A DNA stretch of 64,000 nucleotides from Dimorphilus gyrociliatus (taxonomy: Eukaryota; Annelida; Polychaeta; Dinophilidae). The notes below the pieces were generated by a model. The model did no database searches. It was not told the origin of the DNA and worked only from the letters and a program-made list of their open reading frames with translations. Location: the NCBI GenBank assembly GCA_904063045.1, contig CAJFCJ010000016.1, forward strand, positions 806,001-870,000, read 5' to 3'. Of the stretch, positions 49,765 through 60,185 are shown piece by piece; position 1 is the stretch's first letter; each line of letters opens with the position of its first letter. The position numbers and the translations under genes were made by a program.

Positions 49765-52700
49765 TTAGGCTTTTGTCTCACTATCCGAAATTTTACTTTT
49801 CCTTCTCTTAGGAGCAATCGGCTTAACGTTGACGTAAGTTTCAACGGAATCCGTTCGATTTCTGATTGGTTCTCGTTCAGTTGAATTTTTACGAATATCT
49901 AAATCTTCGATTGATTAATTAATCAATTGATTGATTAAAGAAAAAAGTTTTGAATGAAACAATTGATCTATTATACAGTAGAATAAAATTCAAAACATAC
50001 TTATTTCCGGTAATGACGCCATTGAGTGGGCGTATGGTCGTCCTTCTCCAACCACTCCACTTCCAGCGCTAATCACAGACATAGTCCTTCTAGACATTAC
50101 TGCCTCTCTTGTGTTCTTATGAGGTCTAAATATGCATATATATACTTTTGGAGCAAATATACACGATACAGCAATCAATGCATTGACCGTAACTGATAGT
50201 GAAATAGCTATAGGCCTTATTGTATAGAATACAAAGAAAGTTGGGAGGAATGCTACCCAAATTACCCATGTAGAATAGGACGTAAAAGCTATGAATTTCG
50301 TTTCATTGAATCCATCAGGAGTTTTTCGTGTTCTGATTGCGTAATAAGTACAAGCAAGCATTAGAAGTAGAGGATATATTAGCGGTACCAAGAAGCTAGT
50401 ATTCGCTAATCCTTTGCAAATTAAAATATTACTATCCCGTGACGGATAAACAAAAGTTGAAGTTGGCTGTAGAGCAACTAACCACGAGATGAGAACGAAT
50501 ACTTCTATAGAAAGCAGGCATAGAACTATGAACATTTGAGACTTTGGACTCGTTAACTTTGTCTTTTTAGTGACTTGTTTCGGCTCAGTTGGAAATAGCC
50601 TGTAGACTCGATTCGTCTTTGTGAGTATAGGAGCGTAGAGAGCAGCATAACAAAATCCGACTAGAAATCTGCTCGCTCCACACGTTCCTCTACTAGGTTT
50701 CGCTAAAAAGATAAAAGAAGATATGCAACAAAAGGCGCAAGCTCCGAGAAGAAGTGCGCTTAATTCTCTGGAAGACGCCTTTATAACCGGTGTATCTCTG
50801 AATCTGAACATGACTATTCCAACTAGTATAATTATTAATAGACCAATCGACGATACAACCAAACTTGCTATTGCAACCGGATGAGTATAATCAATGTATT
50901 GAGGTTCCATTGCAATGCAAGACTTTTGTTCATCGTCTGGTTTGGTTCCATTTGGGCAGTCTACACAAGATTCTTGAAATCCAATCGAAAAAACCCTACT
51001 CCACACCGGGCATTTAATGCAACTCCAGCAACAAGCCAATCCAATTCCACCACTAAATTTTCTAATTTCACCAACACCGCAATCCTCCGAACATATTGAT
51101 GAATTATAAAGGGTTGGGATATCTTCATCCACTTGTAGGAAAGTTTGATTTGTATATTCGCCTTCAACTTGAGTATATACACCGACTTTATGCCAACTAT
51201 CGTCAACCGTATACCTATGTTGCAGAGGAATTAGATATAAATCATAATATATATATATATATATATATCTAAATATAAAAGAAAAGTCATAGAATAATAT
51301 TTAAAGTTGACGACGGTCTTTTCTTTTCTTTCTTTTATCTTTTATCAGAAACGGTAATAATACTTTTTGATGTTTCTGTGGCAAACACTTGATATTGAGT
51401 TGAATTAATTTTTTCGCAGTTGTTAAGTAATAACGGTAATAAGATAAAGAAAAGGATAAAAGAGATAGGTGCAAAATGTTATAGAAATAACGTCCAATAA
51501 ATTATATGTACCTATAAATTATTATTTTATGTGTCCTGCTAAAAGAACCTATTTCTTCAACTCTAATCGGATAAGATAACTAGACACGTGTTGACCGAAT
51601 GCTCAAGTTTTGTTTTGACCCAATTACCTTAGAACTGAATATCTTGGTGGTCCATCAATACCGCCTTGAAAATAGAATGGAACGCCGGATATACCAGTAA
51701 ACGTTGAATTTCTTATATATTTGATCAGCGTTGATCCAGAAATATTCCCAGGTCTCAATTCGCTGCAAAATTCATTTGTAGATCCGCAAATATCCTTATA
51801 CATTCTAGAAAGAGAGTCGACAAATACTTGAACAGCATCGTATACGTAATGTAGAGATGGTATTTGTTCATAACCATTTTCTGGTCCAATAATAGCATTC
51901 TCATCGCAGTAGTTGTCGCTGTTTCTATTTTCGTCGTTAAATGAACAATTAAAGTGATATTCCCAATATTGTTTGAACCATGGATTCCTCGTATTGTTGA
52001 ATGGTTTCAAGCTGGAAAGGTAAAGCAATATTTAAAAAACCAGCAATTTATTTAAACAATAAGAGAGATTTTGATAAACCTTTGAAAGTATTCGTCAAAG
52101 TTAGGTATTCTAAAGGCGTATGGTTGAATTGCTAAAGCGTTATTGACAATTTCTTTATGTTTCTTTACAACCGACATCCTTCCTGCCCAACCGTCGACTC
52201 CTAGCCAATAAATTGTTTTATTTAAACCAACTTGATCGGCTGCCTCGAATAGATAATCCGCATTTGTATAATCTAAATAAACTATTACAGCTTTTGCCTT
52301 ATTTTTATTATCGGTAAGGGCTGAAATAATGGCTTTATACTGTCTTAGTCCAGGCTGGTTGACTCTGACTTGAAGAACTTTTTCAAAGCAAACATCGTAT
52401 AATGCAGCTATACCGCTTAGCTCGTAAAATCCCCTTGTACCGTAGTTCGAATTCTCGTATACAATCGATACAAACGTCCATTTCATTTTCCTTAACAAAC
52501 TCAAAATTGCGTTCACTTGAATGCTATCGGAAGGTACTGTTCTCGCTAAATATGGAAATCTAACTACGTTACTAATATCTGACGAAGTTGATTGAGGAGA
52601 TATTTGTGGAATGTTAAACACTCTGAACATATTGGCAAGGGCCATTGTTACTCCCGATGAAGATGCTCCAACAACTCCGATCATTCTTTGCAGGGCTTTC

Positions 52701-53360
52701 ATATCCGATTTAAGTATTGGTTTTGTATCATTGCTGTATAATTTTTAACAATAAAAATTGAATTATTCAATAAAATAGCTATTTAAATTGAATAATAAAA
52801 ATATAGTTAAAGTAATAACAATAAGAATTCATGAATATTCATTAAGTGCTTATAAATTTGAATATACAGTATATATTGTATGTAATGAAATTGCGAAACA
52901 TAAGTGTTTTTGTAATAATTCCTTTTTTTCTTTGACCTATTTCTGGTGTGAATAGAATAGAAAGAGGAGAGTGCTCAAGTACTTACTGGCAGACGTACGG
53001 TATTGAATCTGAAGTATCATCTTTTGTCATAAGAATACGTATAACGTTCATTCCTTGTTCTAGAGCATGAGCGTCAGAACTACAACTATCGAATGCTATT
53101 CCTCCTAAACTAAATTTAGGCAATCCTGGTAGTTCTTTTCTATTAATTTCATCTAGAGTAAAATGGAAGGCTTCGAGCATTTGTATACCATCTTCTTCGG
53201 CTACTGCGCCGCATAGTTGTCGACCGTATAGGCCACTTTCGTGAACCGGAAAGAAGGCTATCAGGAGAATGTCTCCAGTATAATTGGCAAAGTTTGAACA
53301 CTTTACAGGAACTTGAAACAATAATATAAAAAAAATGAACTTCACAAAGAGCATATTCAT
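49765..53360 (-). CDS. Class C GPCR, metabotropic glutamate receptor-like (mXR type)
   Basis: Exons in order: 52987-53360, 52080-52733, 51628-52011, 50001-51214, 49765-49904; 921 aa. A signal peptide (FVKFIFFILLFQVPVKC) precedes a Venus-flytrap domain (GDILLIAFFPVH; DSCSSDAHALEQGM; ASSSGVT; VPSD; NYGTRG; GVDGWAGR), a cysteine-rich domain (CSEDCGVGEI; GLACCWSC) and a class C seven-helix domain (PVIKASSRELSALLL; TPDGFNETKFIAFTSYSTW). Serine, threonine, aspartate and tyrosine contacts for the amino acid backbone are present. The arginine that binds the glutamate side chain is Met61, and the lysine is Arg429. The insect mXR/mangetout receptor also lacks these two contacts. The ligand is therefore probably an amino acid other than glutamate. 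The last exon adds a basic Ser/Thr-rich tail; the apparent stop at 49990 is within the intron. Confidence 0.93.
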
Positions 53361-53783
53361 GTTACCGAAGTCATGTTTACTGTTGTTTATAACTGTTCAA
53401 AGAACGATTCGTAAATGATAATGGATTTACTCGATAATATCTAAAAATCGATATAAAATGTGTCATTTTTAAGTAACAGATAAGATAAGGAATGATTTAA
53501 ATAATAGAAAAGGTCTAGCCTTATTTATTTTTCATACTAAAAATTCCGTTTAATAGACAGACACAAGTATTACAAAGACATTATGTATTTGTAAATGTAA
53601 ATTCTTGAAGTTTCCATTCGATTATCACCGATTTTAAATCGGAAAACAAAGAAAACTAATGAATTGGACAACGTCTATAGATTATATAAGAAAACCTTTC
53701 ATTTATTTTAATAAAAGGAGAAAGGAAGAGGAAGGAAAGCAAGAAAGTTTTCTTAAAGCTATTAAACATAAATCTTGAATTAT

Positions 53784-54110
53784 TTATCCGTATTTTGTGC
53801 TATTTAATACAGAATGCATTGTAGGACGAAGTACTATCAGTCTATTCCAGTGTTGTCTAATTTCTTCTTTATAGGAAATGGCTTGACGGTTATGTTGCTG
53901 TTTACAGCATCGAAATGGTATTGTATCCGCTGATATCCTTATTGAAGGCAATATTGCTGTAGATTCCAGTTTTTTACATACTTTAGTAGGCACCTTGCAA
54001 TCGTATGTTGTAAAAGAAGAATTTCTATATTGTATTCGAGGAAATCTCGAAGAAGTTGATTGTTGTACAGGATCTAAAGTTAGATTGACGAGATTTACAG
54101 CAGTTTTCAT
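53784..54110 (-). other. Ambiguous ORF open on both strands
   Basis: A 108-codon minus-strand ORF starts MKTAVNLVNLTLDP and holds four cysteines (YDC, KVC, RCC) but no signal peptide or known domain. An acceptor-like AACAG lies just upstream of its ATG. The plus strand of the same DNA is also open over about 100 codons to 54192, ending in a hydrophobic segment (FTAVFIAVWLLFFFWYII). At most one is likely to be real, and sequence alone does not decide. It could also be an exon of a larger gene or chance. Confidence 0.25.
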
Positions 54111-55448
54111 TGCAGTTTGGCTGCTGTTTTTTTTTTGGTATATAATAAAATCAATAAAACTTCCGAAATCGTTTAATTTTAATTGTAATTGATTTTTTTA
54201 CCATTGATTTAAAATTAATCGGCGTTTACTTTGAACTTTAGACATTTCGCTTTAAGCTCAAATTAGGCCAAATGAGAATGTTGAGTCAGTATCCTCTATT
54301 TCGAACGAATAAGAAAACAAACTTGTACTTGAAGATAAAGAAACTTGAATAATTAATAAAAAGATATCATTCTTATGTTATGGAATATTCTCTTCCTTTA
54401 AAAACTAAACAACTAACTTGCTATTTGCCGATCAAAAGTCTTCTACGAGGAATAATGAATCACTAACCCTGACCCAGCCCACTTCGTCTCTAGATCTAAC
54501 AACAAATAGATATTAGTATCGATCTCGTATCGATTCAAACTGAATTAGCTAATGATAAAACATAAAAAAAATGAAATTACTTTTTCAACATTTTCTCGAA
54601 TGTAACGCCATCTATTGGACGCTCTCTTTCTCTCTGTCCCTTCCTCCTCTCCCGGCTGGAATGTAAGGGAGGAGAGAAGGAAAGAGAGAGTGAGAGAGAG
54701 AGTAAATTTTGGAAGTAGATTGAGAAAGAAAAATATACCTGTTTTTAGATGAATTTCAAGGATTGAAACCGATTAAACTTTTAATGGAAAAGGTAGAAAA
54801 ACTTGAATAAACAAAAGTCGATTAATAGACATAAATGAATACCTGAAAAATTGATGTTCATTTACTTAAAGGAATGTTTTTTTGATAAAAAGGCCAACAT
54901 GTGGTAAATTGTTATCAAAACTTTTTCAGGTGAAAAAATTCTCTCTTTCTCTCTCCACCTTGATCTTTGTGTATATATGTGTGTGTGTATGTGTATTTGT
55001 CTGTTTGTGCGTCTTTCCTTAGTCTCTTTTATTTATTTCTCTATCTCTATCACTTTTCTTTCCTCTTTCTCTCTCTCTGTCTCCCTCTCTGTCTTTTTTT
55101 AAGCCTACAAAATGAAGCGACGTAATTCAACCTAATTACAAGCCGTTTGTCATCATTTACCCTAGTTTGCTGAATGTTTTTGACAGTTATTTCGATTGAC
55201 GTTGCTTTCATTTTTTTTATATTCCAATTTTAAAAAAAAAAGAAAGAATATAAAGAAAACAGTAGCGATTATTTTTTTATCGTAACTTTCAAACTCTACG
55301 TTGCAGAGGTCACAGAATGTTAAAACTGGTAGTAATTTGCCGCATAGCTTCCGCATAATTATCCAAGCTGTTAATAATTATTTAAATAAGTTAAATATCG
55401 ATAAATTAAATGAGAATATTAAAAGTATATATAAATTGTGTAAATTAC

Positions 55449-55640
55449 CTTAATAATAACATTAGATGATGGCCTTTTTTTAAATTTAATTGTTACTTTT
55501 CTCTTGTTTGGGAATGCGTTAATGGCCAATCCGGATATTGTAAATATTTGCCTACAGTTGCTTGTAGCTGTTTGCAATTTGATACTCTGTTTCCTAAGAT
55601 CCTCTTGCAAATACCAAGCATCCGTTGCAAGAAATCAAAT
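55449..55640 (-). other. Coding-like segment, possible exon
   Basis: One minus-strand frame reads WYLQEDLRKQSIKLQTATSN and onward for about 60 residues to a GT donor (AAG|gtaatt, exon edge 55449). A second minus frame is also open (LQRMLGICKRILGNRVSN), ending PLTHSQTREK-stop near 55500. Neither matches a family I know. The candidate next exon near 55360 gives an early stop. It could be an exon or chance. Confidence 0.2.
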
Positions 55641-56614
55641 GATTTATTTAATAGTAAATAGCTTTACTAATTTCTTTACCAAAAGCCTTTTAGCTATTAG
55701 AAAACTTTATTAACGTAAGTTATTTAACTTTACTCTCTGTCTCTCTCTCTCTCTCTCTCTCTTCTTTTTCTTTTATTCCATTCCTCCTTCCTTCCCTATT
55801 TCCCTATTATCACTATTCTATTTGTTATATACGTATGGATGGATGGATGGATGGAGAGATATATTCTAGGATTTTTTTTTATCTACGTTTTCCGAGAATA
55901 CACTATATCGACTAGTAATAGAGATGACGCTGAAGGCGTTGGGCGTCTATTCGAAAATATTCAACCGACTTATTTTTTATACGATAGAAGAAGAAAGAAA
56001 GATTCTATTAGATTAGTGTTTTTTTTTCTTTCAAATCGATTATTTTGAAAGAGAGATTTTGTATATATTGCTTGTGACGTCACATAAAAAAATTTTTTTT
56101 TCTTTACCAAGCTTGGTTAAGATTAGCTGTGGTAATTGTTTTGATTAGAATCTGTCTATAGCACATTTGTTTTAGTAGCTGTTGGCGTCCGATAGTTACT
56201 TTACTTTTCTTATAGAAAACATCTTTAAGAGTAGAGAATAGAAATCTTTAATTTATTTATTGTTTACTAAACAATTAACTAGCTAATTTCAAAAAATTTA
56301 TTATTTCTAGTATGTTTAATTAACTAATTAACTAATTTACTTAATTAATTAGCAATTAATTTGCATAAAAAAGGTTGTTATTCAATATTGCGTATACTAC
56401 ACAGTACGTAAAATATCTTATCTATTATCTCATTCTTCCTTTATTATATTTGTATATACAGTATATATCTATATCTATGTCTATATATCTAAATAGTGAC
56501 TTGAGTTAATTCTATCTTTAATGTTTTAATATTGGACGAATATAGGATGATATTTGAAAAAGGTTAGTCCTCTTTTCCATTTCTCTTCTTTCTTCATCTT
56601 CTTCTTCTTCATCA

Positions 56615-56661
<47 letters not shown>

Positions 56662-56810
56662 GCTCCTTCTCATCTTCAGTTTCTTTCTTAGGGAATGTGA
56701 AAGTATGGGTTTATTTCATGTTTGAAAAAAGTAATCCTTCTCAAGTACCGCAATTATATATAATCTTTCAATTTTCCACTCGTAGTTTGTCAATATTACA
56801 GTCACTTTCA

Positions 56811-57020
56811 ATGACAATGCAATACGATGTCAACATTTTTGTTACGCTCCTATCTTTGTTATTAATTATTGTTATCTCTCTTTGTTTTATACTGTCGATA
56901 AGGAATCGCTGTGTACGTTGTAAAGAGGCTCTTTGTTTAAGATACGATAATGATAAAGTGAAAGAGGAGGCGGAGGATGACGGAAAAAAAAAAGAGGAGG
57001 AGGAGGAGGAGGCGGTTTGA
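56811..57020 (+). CDS. Possible small single-pass membrane protein
   Basis: A 69-codon ORF starts MTMQYDVN. It has a strongly hydrophobic segment (FVTLLSLLLIIVISLCFIL), a basic and Cys-rich juxtamembrane stretch (RNRCVRCKEALCLR), then an acidic Lys/Glu tail coded by a GAG/GAA repeat. It ends 26 bp before the next ORF's ATG. It may be an exon joined to other sequence, or a separate small protein. No family is recognised. The GA-rich tail could be a microsatellite read as protein, which lowers confidence. Confidence 0.35.
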   Translation: MTMQYDVNIFVTLLSLLLIIVISLCFILSIRNRCVRCKEALCLRYDNDKVKEEAEDDGKKKEEEEEEAV

Positions 57021-57046
57021 TAGTAGATACGATTGAACCTCAAATT

Positions 57047-57262
57047 ATGACAAGCCGTGCAGCTATCGTATCCGTTTGGTCTTTCATTATAGTTTTACTT
57101 GTATTTCTCACCCTCTTCTTCTGGACTTTACTGAAGAATTCTAGGATTAAAAAAGGATTATCTCAAGATTACGATAATTCGATACCGAAACCACCCAATT
57201 ACGAGGATATATGCGATAAACCACCGCCCTACGAGCCTGTTATCAACGTGACTTGTTTATAA
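57047..57262 (+). CDS. Small membrane protein with two PPxY motifs
   Basis: A 71-aa ORF reads MTSRAAIVSVWSFII, then one transmembrane helix (about residues 8-28, IIVLLVFLTLFFWTLL), a basic stop-transfer stretch (KNSRIKKG) and a cytosolic tail with KPPNYEDI and KPPPYEPV. PPxY pairs bind WW domains, typically of Nedd4-family ubiquitin ligases, and direct ubiquitination or endocytosis. The architecture (short ectodomain, one helix, paired PPxY) fits adaptor proteins of that kind. Direct homology was not recognised. It may be the last exon of a longer gene, because the N-terminus before the helix is short and in-frame sequence continues upstream without an ATG. Confidence 0.5.
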   Translation: MTSRAAIVSVWSFIIVLLVFLTLFFWTLLKNSRIKKGLSQDYDNSIPKPPNYEDICDKPPPYEPVINVTCL

Positions 57263-57964
57263 ACATGAAAAAATAGGATGCTCAGGGATAATATTCACCA
57301 ATATCCTCTTCGGATTGACGGAATTCGGATAATGATGCTAAAATGCACTAATAAACAATTTCTCAACGTGCAAAATAGGCCTCTAAGAATTTAGTTTTTT
57401 TTTTGCAGTGTATTCACCTATGCTATTATTAAAATGGCGTGATGTAATAAATCATCCCTTAATTGAATTTTGCATAAAAATTCACCTTCTTTTTTAACTT
57501 GCGTCTGACTTATTTATGTAAAATAAATGTGAAATAAAGTCCCTTTTTCTCCTTTCTCTTCGTCTTCCACTTCTTTTCCATTCTTATATCACTTAGTATA
57601 AATCTTTCTTTGTTGGTATTCTCTTTCTCTCTCTCTCCCTCTCTTCCAGTTTCCCTTTTTAATCATTGTAAAAAATTCTATCCACCGGGTCATTCAACAT
57701 TGTCAAAAATTATTGAGAAGGCCTTGAAATATCGGACAGATGGCTCTGATAGTTAGGATTAACGACTTATTGTACTGTCTATTCCCCTATATTTTTTGTT
57801 TGTTAATTTTGTTTGCATTAGTCGTAGACATTTATTCTTTTGCAGTAAAAATTCCTAACTGTAAAAATAACTAAAATATTCCTTATTTCGTTTTCTATCC
57901 AATAATTGAATTATTACGACTAGTCATTTTATTTTTCTCCTTCTATATTCTTTTATTTGTTTAT

Positions 57965-58003
<39 letters not shown>

Positions 58004-58283
58004 TTCGGTTTTATGTATTCGTTTTGTCAATGACTCGTCTTTAAATGTATACAGATACAAGCAGACACGCACAGACAGACACATAGATATTTATATAAAT
58101 ATATAAGTATATTCATATATATGCCATGGGAAAAATGAAAAAAAAGTTGGATTTGTAATATTTAATACCCTGTTCTATATTAATAGAAATGAATGAATAG
58201 ATGAATACAATAATGATAATTAAAAGAAAAGCAAAAAGAGAAGGAGGTTAAAATAGCAACTAATCTTTTTACATTCTAGTATA

Positions 58284-58325
<42 letters not shown>

Positions 58326-59354
58326 ATACTGCTATATACAGTATTTATACACAGAAAAGGTACTCAATATTATGTACAAACAGCAAACTATAAAGAGCGC
58401 TTTTTGTTAATGATTAAAGTGCTTTATTTCTACTTTGTGGACTTACAGAAAAATAGATATGATTATTTATTTAAATAACTACATGCTTAAATTCTGTATA
58501 TATATATATATATATACATATATATTTATATGTGTGTAGAATAAGATTGCATAAAATTAATTAATACTCTCTCTCTCTCTCTTCCCCTCTGTATGTACGT
58601 CTGTCTTCATCACTGTCCAAGAATAATTTCTTCTCTCCAGCACACACACGTAGACTTATTAAAATGTATACATCTACTTAAAAACAATACCTATACATAT
58701 CACATAATGATGTATTCTATCTACAAATTAGGTTTAAACCATCGTAACCTTACTCTAAAATTGGCCTTGTTTCTAATTATATTTTTATTTAAACAATATT
58801 TTCATCCTCTCTGTTTACATGGGCTAATCAAGCGCGTTCTCCTTTAATTAGGTAGGACCCGTACAAAGTGTCCGCTAGGTGACGTTCTAGTAAATTCTTC
58901 TTTTCAAATTCGAGGCGTTCGCTGGTTGGACTAGAGGATGTTGGTAATATGTGCGCTTTTTCTGTGCACAAGTAAGTACGATATAAGGATTATAAATATT
59001 AATTGCAATGATAGATAGCTTTAAGTAGAACGTCAAGTGTGTAAAAAGCGTCGCTTCTCAATTTACCGCCAACGTTACAGTTTGAATAGGCGAAAAACAA
59101 ATAGAGATAAAAGCGTCCCCTCTTCCTAAGAGTTTGTCAGACTAGATAATAAAGAGTATATGCTAAAAAGTTGTTTTTCGTTACGTTTATTTTCGAATAG
59201 ACTACTGAGAAACAAGAAATTTTTCTTCTCTTCCTTTCTTTCCTTAAAATGCTTTGCAGTTGAAAAGTTGAAAAACAAGAGCATCCTAACTAAACGAGAT
59301 AAAAAAAATTTGTATCTTTTTGTAACTTTTCTTTTTATTTAACCTCAAAAAAAA

Positions 59355-59388
59355 GAGAGTAGTTATAGAAGAAGTCTAAGAAGAAGTC

Positions 59389-59419
<31 letters not shown>

Positions 59420-59545
59420 AAGAAGAAAGAGAAAGAGAAGTAGAACAAGAACAAGAACAAGAGGAATTGTAATAAAAAATGAAGAATCTGTAATAGAAGA
59501 AAAACAAAATAATAATCAACTGTTAGACTTCTTCTTCTTCTTCTT
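59355..59545. repeat. GAA/TTC inverted repeat
   Basis: AAGAAGTCTAAGAAG units run into (GAA)n at 59394-59427. The reverse complement TTAGACTTCTTCTTCTTCTT begins at about 59523. The two arms can pair across roughly 100 bp. Confidence 0.6.
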
Positions 59546-59965
59546 TCTTTTTTTATACCAGTTTCCCTTTTTGTATTAATTAAGGTTTTTATTCAATTAA
59601 GAAGAAAATGACATTTTTCCTGTTAAAAAGTATAAAAACCTTTGCTAAACATTTTCTATTAGCTCTTAACATGTATTAAAAGGCTTTTTTTTGGACGGGT
59701 GCGGACCGGTTTGAGGTTCGAATGGATTTTACAGTTTTCGATCGAACTTCAACACCTCATGCATAGAAAGTCATATAGGCCTGTTTAAAACCTTTTAGTT
59801 ATAAATACTTTTCCGATCGAGACAGCTTGTTTTTGCTAACAGCCAAACCTAAAAGCTTCAAAAATACAATTTTATAAGAAAATATTAATATTTATAAAAT
59901 AAAATCAAAAGATAAAGAGATAGGATTATAGATTGAAAAAAGAGTACAAATTTTTTTTCACTGTG

Positions 59966-60185
59966 CTCTCTCTCTCTCTCTCTCTCTCTCTCGCTCTCAC
60001 TTTCCCTCTGTGAGTGTCTATGTGTGTGTGTGTGTGTCTGTCTCTCTCTCTTTCCCTCCCTTCGTCCCTCTTTCAATTTTCCACCCCTTGTCGCTCTCTT
60101 ACACGCTCCCTCTCTCTTTCTTTCGCTTTACTGTTCAATTATATATCTATCTGTCTGTCTTATTTTCCACACACACACACACATA
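59966..60185 (+). repeat. Compound CT/GT/CA microsatellite block
   Basis: A (CT)n run (59966-59998), a GT run (60021-60037), CT-rich DNA, and a CA run (60169-60183) follow each other. Long ORFs here are low-complexity artefacts. Confidence 0.8.

Larger units (their letters stand above)
53361..56810. other. Poorly defined intergenic region
   Basis: It holds the receptor gene's upstream region, the ambiguous ORFs at 53784-54192, GA/CT tracts (54660-54705, 55738-55763, 56620-56656) and an inverted AGATGGCGT at 54605. A TATACAGTATA palindrome lies at 56456. A GGAT tetranucleotide run (55835-55853) is short. No firm gene was found. Confidence 0.45.

Noticed and set aside
59690-59760. Possible tRNA (GGTTCGAATGG resembles a T-arm)
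   Set aside because: No A-box, anticodon stem or acceptor stem could be drawn around it.
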